Numbered from the stretch's first letter, positions 1 through 8,660 are shown. The stretch: DNA of 64,000 nucleotides from CAVURS01 sp963795385 (GCA_963795385.1 CAWCHK010000012.1:5331-69330), one strand, 5' to 3'. Numbers and translations: made by a program. The notes: generated by a model from the sequence alone, not told the origin.

Positions 1-1
1 C

Positions 2-1549
2 CAGCTCGACGGTGAGTGCAAGGGCTACCTGCTCTTCGGCGAGAACCCCGCCGTCGGCTCGGCCAACGCCAAGATGCAACGGCTCGGGATGGCCGAGCTC
101 GACTGGCTGGTGGTGCGCGACTTCTCCCTCATCGAGAGCGCGACGTGGTGGAAGGACGGCCCGGAGATCCTCAGCGGTGAGAAGCGCACGGAGGACATCG
201 GCACGGAGGTCTTCTTCTTCCCCGCCGCGGCCCACACGGAGAAGGACGGCAGCTTCACCAACACCAACCGGATGCTCCAGTGGCATCACGCCGCCGTGGA
301 GCCGGCGGGCGACGCTCGCAGCGACCTGTGGTTCATGTATCACCTGGGCCGACTGGTCCGAGAGCGCTTGAGCGCGTCGACGGAGCTCCGCGACCGTCCG
401 GTCCAGCAGCTCACCTGGGACTACCCGACGTCCGGGCGGCTGGACGAGCCCAGCGCCGAGGCGGTCCTGGCCGAGATCAACGGGTTCGACGCGGACGGCC
501 GGCCCCTCTCGGCGTACACCGAGCTGAAGGACGACGGTACGACGCGGTGCGGCTGCTGGATCTATTGCGGCGTGAACGCCGACGGGGTCAACCAGGCCGC
601 CCGCCGCAAGCCCGCCGCCGAGCAGAACTGGCTCGGCCCGGAGTGGGGCTGGGTCTGGCCGGCGAACCGCCGCATCCTCTACAACCGGGCGTCCGCCGAC
701 CCCTCCGGGCAGCCGTGGAGCCACGACAAGCGCCTGGTCTGGTGGGACGACGCGACGGGGCGGTGGACGGGCGAGGACGTGCCGGACTTCGTGCCCGACA
801 AGCGGCCCGACTACCAGCCGCCCGACGGCGCCACCGGTCCCGAGGCACTGTCGGGCACCGACCCGTTCATCATGCAGGCCGACGGGCGTGGCTGGCTCTA
901 CGTGCCGTCCGGCGTCGTCGACGGCCCGATGCCGACGCACTACGAGCCGCAGGAATCCCCGATCCGGAACCCGCTCTACCCCAACCACTCCCGCAGCCCG
1001 GCGCGCGGAGTCATGTCCCGTCGCGAGAACCTCTACCACCCCGACCCGGGCGAGCCCGGCACCGAGGACGCCTACCCCTTCGTCGTGACGACGTACCGGC
1101 TGACGGAGCACTTCACGGCGGGAGGGATGACTCGCTGGACGCCGTACCTGAGCGAGCTGCAGCCGGAGTTCTTCTGCGAGGTCTCGCCTCAGCTCGCCGA
1201 GCTGCGCGGGCTCGAGCACGGAGGCTGGGCGACCGTGGTCACCGCCCGCAACGCCATCGAGGCGAGGGTCCTGGTGACGACCCGGATCCCGCCGTTGCAG
1301 GCGGGCGGCCGCACCATCCACCAGATCGGGCTGCCGTTCCACTGGGGCCCCAACGGCCTGAGCCAGGGGGATGCCGCCAACGAGCTCACCGCCATCGCCA
1401 TGGACCCGACGGCCCATATCCAGGAGGACAAGGCGCTCACCGCCGACATCCAGCCGGGGCGGAAGCCACGTGGCCACCACCTGCCGGACTTCGTTGCGGC
1501 GCAGCGGGTCCGCGCCGGGGTCGACGAGCACACCGGGACGGACGTCTGA
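2..1549 (+). CDS. fdnG: formate dehydrogenase alpha subunit, C-terminal part (5' end outside window)
   Basis: Catalytic molybdopterin subunit that oxidises formate to CO2. The reading frame is open from the window edge, so the N-terminal cluster and selenocysteine/cysteine active site are not visible. What is seen is the conserved C-terminal half: an MQRLGMAELDWLVVRDFSL segment around residues 25-43, a TEVFFFPAA...HTEKDGSFTNT block and a C-terminal molybdopterin dinucleotide-binding region (LRGLEHGGWATVVTARN). These blocks are typical of the FDH-N/FDH-O alpha family. It ends one base before the beta subunit start, so alpha, beta and the membrane subunit form one operon. The substrate call rests on family resemblance; related molybdoenzymes are less likely because of the partner subunits. 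Confidence 0.88.
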   Translation, partial: QLDGECKGYLLFGENPAVGSANAKMQRLGMAELDWLVVRDFSLIESATWWKDGPEILSGEKRTEDIGTEVFFFPAAAHTEKDGSFTNTNRMLQWHHAAVEPAGDARSDLWFMYHLGRLVRERLSASTELRDRPVQQLTWDYPTSGRLDEPSAEAVLAEINGFDADGRPLSAYTELKDDGTTRCGCWIYCGVNADGVNQAARRKPAAEQNWLGPEWGWVWPANRRILYNRASADPSGQPWSHDKRLVWWDDATGRWTGEDVPDFVPDKRPDYQPPDGATGPEALSGTDPFIMQADGRGWLYVPSGVVDGPMPTHYEPQESPIRNPLYPNHSRSPARGVMSRRENLYHPDPGEPGTEDAYPFVVTTYRLTEHFTAGGMTRWTPYLSELQPEFFCEVSPQLAELRGLEHGGWATVVTARNAIEARVLVTTRIPPLQAGGRTIHQIGLPFHWGPNGLSQGDAANELTAIAMDPTAHIQEDKALTADIQPGRKPRGHHLPDFVAAQRVRAGVDEHTGTDV

Positions 1550-1550
1550 C

Positions 1551-2429
1551 ATGAAGACCTTCCTCGGCAACGTCCTGTCCGGGCCTGAGCACGACGTCGC
1601 GGCCGATGCCGGCCACGTCGACCCGCCGCCCCGGAAGGGCTTCTTCACCGACACCAGCATCTGCATCGGCTGCAAGGCCTGCGAGGTCGCGTGCAAGGAG
1701 TGGAACCACGTCCCCAGCACACCGCTGAGCTTCTCCGGCAACTCCTACGACAACACGATGCAGCTGGATGCCAACACCTGGCGGCACGTCGCGTTCATCG
1801 AGCAGCAGCGCGAGATCATCGCGCCGGACCAGCCCGAGCCGGGGGCGGGAGCGCCACCGGGCCCGCGCTGGTTGATGGCCTCCGACGTCTGCAAGCACTG
1901 CACTCACGCCGCGTGCCTGGACGTGTGCCCGACCGGTGCGCTGATCCGGACCGAGTTCGGCACCGTGGTCGTCCAGGAGGACGTCTGCAACGGTTGCGGC
2001 TACTGCGTTTCGGCCTGTCCGTACGGCGTCATCGACCAGCGCCAGGACGACGGCCGGGTCTGGAAGTGCACGATGTGCTACGACCGGCTCGGCGGCGGCC
2101 TGGAGCCGGCCTGTGCCACGGCCTGCCCCACCAAGTCGATCCAGTACGGCGACCTCGACGAGCTGCGCGAGCGGGCCAGCGCCCGGGTGGAGGAGCTGCA
2201 CCGCAGCGGCGAGTCCAGCGCCCGGCTCTACGGCGAGGACCCTTCGGACGGTGTGGGCGGTGACGGCGCCTTCTTCCTCCTGCTCGACGAGCCGGAGGTG
2301 TACGGCCTACCGCCCGACCCGGTCGTGACGACCCGCGACCTCGGGGCGATGTGGCGACAGGCCGGAGCCGCCGCACTCACGCTCGGGGCCCTGGCCCTGG
2401 CCAGCTTCGCCCGGAGGCCGCGGCGATGA
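1551..2429 (+). CDS. formate dehydrogenase beta subunit, 4Fe-4S ferredoxin type
   Basis: Electron-transfer subunit of 292 residues that carries electrons from the alpha subunit to the membrane subunit. Four cysteine clusters are visible: CIGCKACEVACKEWN near residue 35, CKHCTHAACLDVCP near 114, CNGCGYCVSACP near 145 and CTMC...ACATACP near 175. This is the normal four-cluster layout of the FdnH/HybA/DmsB family. A hydrophobic stretch near the C-terminus (AGAAALTLGALALASFA) could be a membrane anchor as in FdnH. The ATG at 1551 lies 1 base after the alpha stop, and the stop overlaps the next start as ATGA, so translation is probably coupled. Confidence 0.9.
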   Translation: MKTFLGNVLSGPEHDVAADAGHVDPPPRKGFFTDTSICIGCKACEVACKEWNHVPSTPLSFSGNSYDNTMQLDANTWRHVAFIEQQREIIAPDQPEPGAGAPPGPRWLMASDVCKHCTHAACLDVCPTGALIRTEFGTVVVQEDVCNGCGYCVSACPYGVIDQRQDDGRVWKCTMCYDRLGGGLEPACATACPTKSIQYGDLDELRERASARVEELHRSGESSARLYGEDPSDGVGGDGAFFLLLDEPEVYGLPPDPVVTTRDLGAMWRQAGAAALTLGALALASFARRPRR

Positions 2430-3382
2430 CCGCCGACCTGGGCCGCCGCCGCGGCGGCCGGGGACGCGGCCGGGGCGAGCAGCTGGTCGTGCCCCCGGCC
2501 GAGTTCACCAGCTACTACGGCCGTCCCATCCTCAAACCGCCGACCTGGCAGGCTGCCGACATCGCCGGCTACCTGTTCCTCGGCGGCCTCGCCGGCGCCT
2601 CGTCCGTCCTCGCCGCGGGCGCCGAGCGCACGGACCGGCCGGGTCTGGCCCGCTCCGGCAAGATCGCAGCCCTCGGGGCCATCTCCCTGTCCGCGGCGGC
2701 GCTGGTCCACGACCTCGGCCGCCCGGCGCGCTTCGTCAACATGCTGCGGGTCCTCAAGCCGACGTCGCCGATGAGCATCGGCTCGTGGCTGCTCGCGGGC
2801 TACGGACCGGCCGCGGGGCTGGCCGCCGTCACCGACGTCACCGGCCTCGGGCCGCGCGTCGGTCGGGCTGCGACTACTGGTGCCGCCGTCCTCGGGCCGG
2901 CCGTCGCGGCGTACACCAGCGTGCTGCTCGCCGACACCGCCGTACCGGCCTGGCACGACGCCCGGCTCGAGTTGCCCTTCCTCTTCGTCGGCTCCGCGGC
3001 GAGCGCCGCCGCCGGGGCCGCGATGGTCACCGCGCCGCATCGCGAGCAGGCGCCCGCGCGGCGCCTCGCCGTCCTCGGCAGCGCGCTCGAGGTGGCCGCG
3101 GAGAGTCGGCTCGACCAGGCGGGCCGGGTGGAGCGGCGCTCGTACGGCGAGGGCCGTGCCGCCACCCTGCTCAAGAGCGGGCGAGCCCTGGCGGTGGCCG
3201 GGGCGGTCGTTGCCGGCACCCTCGGTCGGCGGTCCCTGTGGGCCTCCCGGTTCGCCGGCGTTGCCCTGCTCGCCGGTTCCGCCGCAACGCGATTCGGTGT
3301 CTTCGAGGCCGGCGTCGCCTCCTCGGCCGACCCGGAGCAGGTCGTGGTCCCGCAGCGGGCGCGCCTGGCCGCTTCGGGCTAG
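2426..3382 (+). CDS. NrfD/PsrC-type polytopic membrane subunit of the formate dehydrogenase
   Basis: Integral membrane subunit of 318 residues expected to pass electrons to the quinone pool. The N-terminus is basic and Arg/Gly-rich. It is followed by a PPTWQAADIAGYLFLGGLAGASS segment, the usual first helix of NrfD-like proteins, and a DLGRPARFVNMLRVLKPTSPMS loop, which is a hallmark of the family. Further hydrophobic segments follow to the C-terminus. It has no haem-binding histidine pattern of FdnI-type cytochrome b, so the complex is of the NrfD-anchored kind often seen in actinomycetes. The start overlaps the beta stop by ATGA. Confidence 0.85.
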   Translation: MTADLGRRRGGRGRGRGEQLVVPPAEFTSYYGRPILKPPTWQAADIAGYLFLGGLAGASSVLAAGAERTDRPGLARSGKIAALGAISLSAAALVHDLGRPARFVNMLRVLKPTSPMSIGSWLLAGYGPAAGLAAVTDVTGLGPRVGRAATTGAAVLGPAVAAYTSVLLADTAVPAWHDARLELPFLFVGSAASAAAGAAMVTAPHREQAPARRLAVLGSALEVAAESRLDQAGRVERRSYGEGRAATLLKSGRALAVAGAVVAGTLGRRSLWASRFAGVALLAGSAATRFGVFEAGVASSADPEQVVVPQRARLAASG

Positions 3383-3420
3383 CCTCGACGGACGAGCGAG
3401 CCGCTAGCCCTGGAGGTGTC

Positions 3421-3606
3421 ATGTCGGTCGAGAGTTCGGACTTCAGCCCGGAGAGCATCGACCCCGACGAGGGTCTGCCGGACGCCGGGGCCGCCCCCGG
3501 TGATCGGGAGGACCGCATCGACGAGGCGTCGGCCGGCCCGGCCGGCGACGAGCAGGCCCGCCAGGTCGGTGACGACGCGGCCGGCGAAGCAGGGACTGAG
3601 AGCTAG
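3421..3606 (+). CDS. small acidic hypothetical protein (61 aa)
   Basis: Short open frame preceded by a good Shine-Dalgarno sequence (TGGAGG) 6-7 bases before the ATG. The product is strongly acidic and rich in Asp, Glu, Ala and Gly, with no hydrophobic segment, cysteine or recognisable domain, so it is probably intrinsically disordered. Its stop TAG is directly followed by the GTG of the VOC-domain gene, suggesting co-transcription. I do not recognise the family. The clear ribosome site and tight junction are the main support for it being real. Confidence 0.55.
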   Translation: MSVESSDFSPESIDPDEGLPDAGAAPGDREDRIDEASAGPAGDEQARQVGDDAAGEAGTES

Positions 3607-3972
3607 GTGGTCCGGACCGGGCAGTGGACGCTCGACGTCCACGATCTCCCGAGGCTGGCCGAGTTCTGGTCGCAGGTCATGGGTTTCGAGGTCGACGCGG
3701 ACGACAACGGCGCCACCTTGTGGGCGAAGGGCGACGAGCCGGCGGTCACCATCTGGCTGCAGCAGGTCGACGAGGCCAAAGCCGGCAAGAACCGGTGCCA
3801 CCCCGACCTGGTGGTCGACGGGGACGTCGATGCCGAGGTCGACCGGCTGATCGCCCTCGGTGCCACCCACGCCGATGTCGGGCAAACCGGCGACGAGGGT
3901 TTCGTCGTCCTGGCCGACCCGGAGGGCAACGAGTTCTGCCTGCTCCGCTCCGACCCGAGACAGCGGCACTGA
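3607..3972 (+). CDS. VOC (glyoxalase-like) superfamily protein
   Basis: Protein of 121 residues with one vicinal-oxygen-chelate module. It opens with the beta strand TGQWTLDVHDLPRLAEFWSQVMGF and closes with FVVLADPEGNEFCLL, the usual last strand of Glyoxalase_6-type proteins, where the Glu is a potential metal ligand. Members bind a divalent metal or a small molecule, and many actinomycete copies have no known substrate. The GTG start immediately follows the preceding stop. Function beyond the fold cannot be assigned. Confidence 0.75.
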   Translation: MVRTGQWTLDVHDLPRLAEFWSQVMGFEVDADDNGATLWAKGDEPAVTIWLQQVDEAKAGKNRCHPDLVVDGDVDAEVDRLIALGATHADVGQTGDEGFVVLADPEGNEFCLLRSDPRQRH

Positions 3973-4000
3973 CGCTACCGACGCGGTCGCCGGGAGCTGA

Positions 4001-4867
4001 TCAGGCCTGAAGCTCGGTCAGGACCCGCGGGAGCTCGTCGACCAGCTCCCGCGCGAGGAATCCGATCCGCCCGACGTGTGGGGCGAGCCGGTCGCCCGCG
4101 GCGGCGTGCAGGTAGGTCCCCCAACACAGCGCCTGGGCCGGCTCCACCTGCCGCCCGAGCAGCCCCGCCACCGCTCCCGCGAGGACGTCGCCGCTGCCGG
4201 AGGTTCCCAGGCCTGCGTGGCCGAACGGCACCACCCAGCCCCGGCCTCGATGGTGCACCTGTCCCTGGTACGACACAGCCGCGTCGTACCGGCTCGCGAT
4301 CGAGGCGGCCACCTCGGCATCGTCGCCCAGGTCGGCCTCGTCGACCTCCAGCAGGCGCGCGGCCTCGGAGCGGTTCGGCGTGAGGCTCACCCGGCCGCGC
4401 CAGCGGGACAGGTCCTGCAGGCCCGGAACGGCGCCGAGGGCGTACGCATCGAGGATCACCTGACAGCCGTCGGGGACTGTGTCGATGAGGGCGTTCAACA
4501 GCTGCTCCGTCTCGGCGGCGTCGTCCAGGCCCGGCCCGACCAGGCAGGCGTCACACCCGTCCAGGGCCTGCGCGAGCGCATCGGCCGCACCGCCGCTCAC
4601 CGAGCCTGCGGGGGTCTCCGGGAGGCCTGTCACCGCCGCCTCGGGCAGGGCGACGGCGACCGGCACCGCCACTGAGCCGGCAACGGCCAGCGCGAGCACG
4701 CCGGCTCCGACCCGGAGGGCTGCGGTGCCGGCCAGCATGGCCGCGCCCGGAGTGGACCGCGCCCCGCCGACGACCAGGACGTGACCACGCCCGTGCTTGG
4801 AGCCGCCGGGGGCCGGCAGCGACCACTCCCGCAGCAGCGCCGCGGTCACGACCTCAGGACCGGCCAT
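4001..4867 (-). CDS. nnrD: ADP/ATP-dependent (S)-NAD(P)H-hydrate dehydratase
   Basis: Repair enzyme that dehydrates damaged NAD(P)HX back to NAD(P)H at the expense of a nucleotide. It is a ribokinase-fold protein. Visible motifs are GHVLVVGGARSTPGAAMLAG near the N-terminus, the SLTPNRSEAARLL segment, and GLGTSGSGDVLAGAVAGLL, the anion hole and catalytic Asp of the YjeF C-terminal family. About 288 residues is the usual length of the stand-alone domain; the NnrE epimerase half is not fused here. The start is uncertain: ATG 4867 overlaps the phosphatase stop by 14 bases, and GTG codons at 4879 and 4882 are alternatives. Confidence 0.85.
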   Translation of the reverse strand: MAGPEVVTAALLREWSLPAPGGSKHGRGHVLVVGGARSTPGAAMLAGTAALRVGAGVLALAVAGSVAVPVAVALPEAAVTGLPETPAGSVSGGAADALAQALDGCDACLVGPGLDDAAETEQLLNALIDTVPDGCQVILDAYALGAVPGLQDLSRWRGRVSLTPNRSEAARLLEVDEADLGDDAEVAASIASRYDAAVSYQGQVHHRGRGWVVPFGHAGLGTSGSGDVLAGAVAGLLGRQVEPAQALCWGTYLHAAAGDRLAPHVGRIGFLARELVDELPRVLTELQA

Positions 4868-5594
4868 CGGCGCCGTCACCACCTCCGGGGTCGCTGACCG
4901 CGGCAGCAGTCAGGTGCTCGACCGCGTTGAAGCTCTCCGCGATCCACAGCGGCGAGTCGCCGTCGAGCACCAGACGAGTGATCGAGGCGTTCGCGACCTC
5001 GGTACGCCGGGCCGTCTCCAGCAATGTCGTCTCGTCCCATCCCTCGCACACGTAGCGCAGCAGCATGATGACCGCGTCGTGGCTGACCACCAGTGCGCTG
5101 TTGGCTTGCGGCGCAGCGGAGTTCAGATCCGACAGGAACGACCGCAGCCGCAGGGCGACGTCGGCCCAGGACTCCCCGCCGGGCGGCCGGTAGTACAGCT
5201 TGCCCAGCCAGTCCCGCCGCTCCGCCTCCGCCGGGTACCGGGCCAGGACGCCGTCCCTGGTCAGCAGGTCGAGGATGCCCAGCTCGCGGTCGCGCAGCCG
5301 CTCGTCGAGATGGATCTCCTGCTCCAGCCCGGCCGCGGACAGGGCCGCCGCAGCGGTCTGCCGGGCCCGCGTGTACGGCGAGGAGAAGACCACGCCGGGC
5401 GGCGTCGACGTCAGGGACCGGAGCCATCCGCCGACGGCCTCGGCCTGGTGGACCCCCAGCGTGCTCAACGGCACATCGGCGTCGCGACAGCCGGCATCGA
5501 TGGTCTCGCCGCCGGCCGCCAGGGCTGCTTCGCGCGCGACGTTGCCCGTGCTCTCGCCGTGCCGGACCAGGATCAGCTCGTTGACGGGTGACAT
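4854..5594 (-). CDS. histidine phosphatase (phosphoglycerate mutase-like) family protein
   Basis: Cytosolic phosphatase or mutase of 246 residues. The N-terminal LILVRHGESTGN motif holds the phospho-accepting histidine. The supporting residues are the Arg of VFSSPYTRARQTA, the Glu of RDRELGILD and the second His in LVVSHDAVIMLLR. The protein is longer than small SixA types and resembles fructose-2,6-bisphosphatase/GpmB-like members, whose substrates vary. ATG 5594 was chosen over upstream in-frame starts because it has a strong purine-rich site (GAGAGGAGAGG) at the right distance. It runs into the NAD(P)HX dehydratase gene. Confidence 0.82.
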   Translation of the reverse strand: MSPVNELILVRHGESTGNVAREAALAAGGETIDAGCRDADVPLSTLGVHQAEAVGGWLRSLTSTPPGVVFSSPYTRARQTAAAALSAAGLEQEIHLDERLRDRELGILDLLTRDGVLARYPAEAERRDWLGKLYYRPPGGESWADVALRLRSFLSDLNSAAPQANSALVVSHDAVIMLLRYVCEGWDETTLLETARRTEVANASITRLVLDGDSPLWIAESFNAVEHLTAAAVSDPGGGDGADGRS

Positions 5595-5643
5595 CTGGTG
5601 GGCCTCTCCTCTCAGTCGCTGCCGCCGGCGTGCTGACCTCGAA

Positions 5644-6150
5644 TCATGGTTGCCTCGAACCGGACTCGCCACCCGGGCGGGGGCGGCGGGATCGACGAGC
5701 ACGCCTGCGCCACAGCGAGACCGCGACGAGGACGCCGGCAGCGATGAGGGCGATGGTGCGTGCGCGGGAGGTCCTGGCGCGCCGTACGACGTCAGGCGGT
5801 GGCGGCGTCCCCTCCTGACCAGCCCTCATGTGCTCCGACGGTCCGGCCGTGGACGGAGCGGCACCCGGTCCTGTGATGATCTCGGCCGCGAGGTTCGCCG
5901 GCGCTTCTTCGAGCGCCCGCGCCAGGGCCGGATCGTCCTCCTGCTCCGTCTCGGAGGCCTCGGTGTCCAGGATGTAGCTGCGGCCGTGGACCGCCTCCCG
6001 GGCGAGAGCGTCGAGCCAGCTCTCACTCGGTACCGCGATGCCGGCCTCGGACAGACGGGCCGCCAGCTCGGACCTGGTGGTGCCGATCGAGCGGTGGGCG
6101 CTGTGCCGGGCGACGTCGTCGATGATGCGACGCAGCCGCTCCTGGCTCAC
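5644..6150 (-). CDS. hypothetical protein with one C-terminal membrane anchor
   Basis: Protein of 168 residues that I do not recognise. The N-terminal 60 residues look helical (SQERLRRIIDDVARHSAHRS) and could be a short DNA- or protein-binding module. The middle is acidic and disordered. Near the C-terminus TIALIAAGVLVAVSLW is a single predicted membrane segment followed by a very basic tail, so the bulk should face the cytoplasm. Its GTG start overlaps the stop of the GAF-ANTAR gene as GTGA, so the two are probably expressed together and it may be a membrane partner of that regulator. Confidence 0.6.
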   Translation of the reverse strand: MSQERLRRIIDDVARHSAHRSIGTTRSELAARLSEAGIAVPSESWLDALAREAVHGRSYILDTEASETEQEDDPALARALEEAPANLAAEIITGPGAAPSTAGPSEHMRAGQEGTPPPPDVVRRARTSRARTIALIAAGVLVAVSLWRRRARRSRRPRPGGESGSRQP

Positions 6151-6851
6151 GTCGACTCTGGCCAGCGCTGACGGCTGAGCTCGTCGATGACCTTGGCCGC
6201 GATCTCGCGCAGCTTGACGTTGGCGTCCTGGGAGTTGCGAGACAGGAAGCGGAACGACTGCTCCTCCGTCAGCCCGTAGCGCAGCATCAACATCCCCTGG
6301 GCGACGCCGATCGTGTGGCGCGACTGCAGGGCGGTCTGCAGGTGGTCGCTCTCGTTGCTGGCTGCGATCGCGTTGCCGGCGTGGGTGGCGTAGATCTGCG
6401 CGGTGATCACGGCATCCTCGTCGAACGCGTCGACCGCCTTCGCGTAGAGGTTCATCGCCGCGTGCAGGCGCCCCTGGCCGGTGAGCTGGACGGACAGCAC
6501 GCTGCTGATCCCCGACTCGGCGGCCGTCGCCACCCAGCGGGGCCAGCGGCTCTCGGCGCCGGTGTCCCGGATCAGGCAGGTCTGCTCGGCGCGGGCCGCG
6601 GCGAGGCACGGCCCCTCGCCCAGGTCGTGCTGGGCGCGGTCCAGGTCCGCGATCAGCGGATCGGTGGCAGCCGCGGTCTCCAACCGGTCCGGCCGGGTGA
6701 GGGTGAACCCGGCGTAGTCACAACCCGGGATCGACTGCCGGGCCAGCTCCACCACGCGCTGCACGGTCTGCGTGGTGTCCGGCTCCCCCGCGAGCTCCCG
6801 GCTGAGCCGGGCGAAGGCGGCCGCGTCAGTGGGGTTCAGGTGGTCGGTCAC
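6147..6851 (-). CDS. GAF and ANTAR domain protein, RNA-binding antiterminator type
   Basis: Regulator of 234 residues. The first 150 residues form a GAF sensor domain (RVVELARQSIPGCDYAGFTL...LGEGPC...GISSVLSVQL). The C-terminal 55 residues form an ANTAR domain (SRHTIGVAQGMLMLRYGLTEEQSFRFL), which binds paired stem-loops in nascent RNA and prevents termination. GTG 6851 is preferred because GGAGGGAG lies just before it; longer in-frame extensions have shadow-like composition. The signal sensed is unknown. A closely related paralogue is transcribed divergently, and a membrane-anchored protein is coupled downstream. Confidence 0.85.
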   Translation of the reverse strand: MTDHLNPTDAAAFARLSRELAGEPDTTQTVQRVVELARQSIPGCDYAGFTLTRPDRLETAAATDPLIADLDRAQHDLGEGPCLAAARAEQTCLIRDTGAESRWPRWVATAAESGISSVLSVQLTGQGRLHAAMNLYAKAVDAFDEDAVITAQIYATHAGNAIAASNESDHLQTALQSRHTIGVAQGMLMLRYGLTEEQSFRFLSRNSQDANVKLREIAAKVIDELSRQRWPEST

Positions 6852-7134
6852 GACCGGCTCCCTCCGGGACCGCAGCCGGGCCGGCCCGTCGACCGGGCTC
6901 GCCCTTCCGCGAGGCCTCACGCCCCGCTGGCTCAAGGCGTCCACCAAATTCTGCCTCACGAATCCGCCACCGGCCTCTTGCACCTGCGGACGGCCGACTC
7001 CTCGACCCACACGCCGCGATGGCGGCGTACATTCGGGGGTGGCGGCTTCAGCCACGAGGCGCGTTTGCAGGGGTCGTTGTCTGGCGCGCTCGGTACTGAG
7101 AGCTCCAGCAGCTCACCTAGAGCCTGGAGTCTCG

Positions 7135-7830
7135 ATGCCTCCGCTACGTTCGGACGACGCCGCCGCGTTCGCGCGGATCAGCCAGGAGCTGCTCGCCGAG
7201 CCCCGGTTCGAGATGACCCTGCAGCGGGTGGTCGACCTGGCGGTCGAGACCATCGGGGGTTGCGACTTCGCCGGGATCTCATTGCGGCGCGGCGCCAAGG
7301 TGGAGACGCCCGCGTCCACCGACCCGGTCGTCGACCGGCTCGACCAGGCCCAGTACGACCTGCAGGAGGGCCCCTGCCTGGACGCCATCTGGGTCGAGGA
7401 CATCTACCGGATCCAGGACATGGCCCGCGAGCAGCGCTGGCCGCACTGGGCCCCCATGGCGGCGGCCGCCGGGATCGGCAGCACCCTCAGCGTCCGGCTC
7501 TCCACCGAGGACGACGTCGTCGGCGGCCTCAACCTCTACTCCCGCCGGGTCGAGGGCTTCGACGACGAGGCGATCATCACCGCGCACATCTACGCCACGC
7601 ACGCCAGCAGCGCCATCGCCCTGACCAACGAGATCGACACGCTGACCACCGCCCTGCAGAGCCGGCACGCCATCGGCGTCGCCCAAGGCCTGCTGATGTT
7701 CCGCTACGGCCTGGACGAGCAGTCGGCCTTCCAGGTGCTGCGCCGGCTCTCCTCCCACGAGAACGTCAAGCTCCGCGACATCGCCGGGCGGGTCATCCAG
7801 GAGTTCCGGCAGACCGGAACCCTGGCCTGA
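7135..7830 (+). CDS. GAF and ANTAR domain protein (paralogue of the divergent gene)
   Basis: Regulator of 231 residues with the same order of domains as its head-to-head neighbour: GAF sensor (MTLQRVVDLAVETIGGCDFAGISL, LQEGPCLDAIW, GIGSTLSVRLS) and ANTAR output (SRHAIGVAQGLLMFRYGLDEQSAFQVL). The two proteins match clearly along their length and look like a local duplication. The ATG follows an AGCCTGGAG ribosome site. The 283-base intergenic region between the pair is the longest gene-free stretch in the window; I see no paired hairpins there convincing enough to call an ANTAR target. Confidence 0.86.
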   Translation: MPPLRSDDAAAFARISQELLAEPRFEMTLQRVVDLAVETIGGCDFAGISLRRGAKVETPASTDPVVDRLDQAQYDLQEGPCLDAIWVEDIYRIQDMAREQRWPHWAPMAAAAGIGSTLSVRLSTEDDVVGGLNLYSRRVEGFDDEAIITAHIYATHASSAIALTNEIDTLTTALQSRHAIGVAQGLLMFRYGLDEQSAFQVLRRLSSHENVKLRDIAGRVIQEFRQTGTLA

Positions 7831-7881
7831 CCGGATGTTCGGGCCCTCGGGCAGCTCGCGGCCCGGCGGGCCGGGCCACCA

Positions 7882-8535
7882 TCACTGGGCGGCTGCGAGA
7901 CGCAGGTCGCTGACCAGCGCGTCGTACATCGTGGCCCGGTCCGCCCCCTGAGCCCGCAGGACGGCCGACGGGTGGTTCGTCGCGACGACCCCGGCGATGG
8001 GCAGCCGGCTGTCGGCGAAGGTGCCAGCGGCGGGCGGCCAGCCGAGCACCTCGCCGCGATGCCGGCTCAGCCGGAACGCACTCCCGAGCAGGGCACCCGA
8101 GGCCACCGCCCCGAGGGCCACCACCACGCGGGGCCGGACGACACCCAGCTCGGCCTCCAACCAGGGCAGGCAAGCCGTCACGTGCCGGGCCGCCGGCTGG
8201 TCGTGGATCCGGCGCTTGCCGGTCCCGGCGGCCTTCCACCGGAAGTGCTTGACCGCATTGGTCAGGTACGTCTCGTCCCGGTCGATGCCGGCATCCGCCA
8301 GCGCCCGGTCGAGCAGGCGACCGGCCGGACCGACGAACGGCTCACCCTCGACGTCCTCGACGTCGCCGGGCTGCTCCCCCACCAGGACGAGCGCTGCCCG
8401 GGCCCGGCCGCTGCCGAAGACGGTCTGCGTCGCCCGCTGGTAGAGCTCGCAGCCACGACAGCCCTCCGCGGCCCGGGCCAGGGTGCGCACGCTCCTCGTC
8501 GCGGGGACGAACTCGGCCGCTCCGGTCTCGGTCAT
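7882..8535 (-). CDS. udgX: UdgX family uracil-DNA binding protein/glycosylase
   Basis: DNA-repair protein of 217 residues that recognises uracil in DNA. It has the iron-sulfur UDG layout: GCRGC cysteines at 26 and 29, a third cysteine in ACLPW, motif A GEQPGD at 53-58, and a C-terminal motif ATNHPSAVLR. The diagnostic part is the loop KRRIH at 107-111. In characterised UdgX the histidine of this loop forms a covalent bond to the deoxyribose left after uracil excision, making the protein suicide-like. ATG 8535 is chosen because upstream in-frame sequence is shadow coding of the opposite strand. It stands alone, convergent with the GAF-ANTAR gene. Confidence 0.92.
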   Translation of the reverse strand: MTETGAAEFVPATRSVRTLARAAEGCRGCELYQRATQTVFGSGRARAALVLVGEQPGDVEDVEGEPFVGPAGRLLDRALADAGIDRDETYLTNAVKHFRWKAAGTGKRRIHDQPAARHVTACLPWLEAELGVVRPRVVVALGAVASGALLGSAFRLSRHRGEVLGWPPAAGTFADSRLPIAGVVATNHPSAVLRAQGADRATMYDALVSDLRLAAAQ

Positions 8536-8660
8536 GGTCCTGCACGCCTTGCCTGCCAGGGGGATCCAGCCTCGCGCCCAGCCCATCAGCGCCCGGTGGC
8601 CGCGGCAACTCGAACCCGTGATGCTGGATCGAGGCCCACCCGCCCCGGACAGGGAGTGCA

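Noticed and set aside
6852..7134. ANTAR target hairpins in the divergent GAF-ANTAR intergenic region
   Set aside because: Several GC-rich inverted repeats occur, but no convincing pair of hexaloop stem-loops could be picked out by eye.
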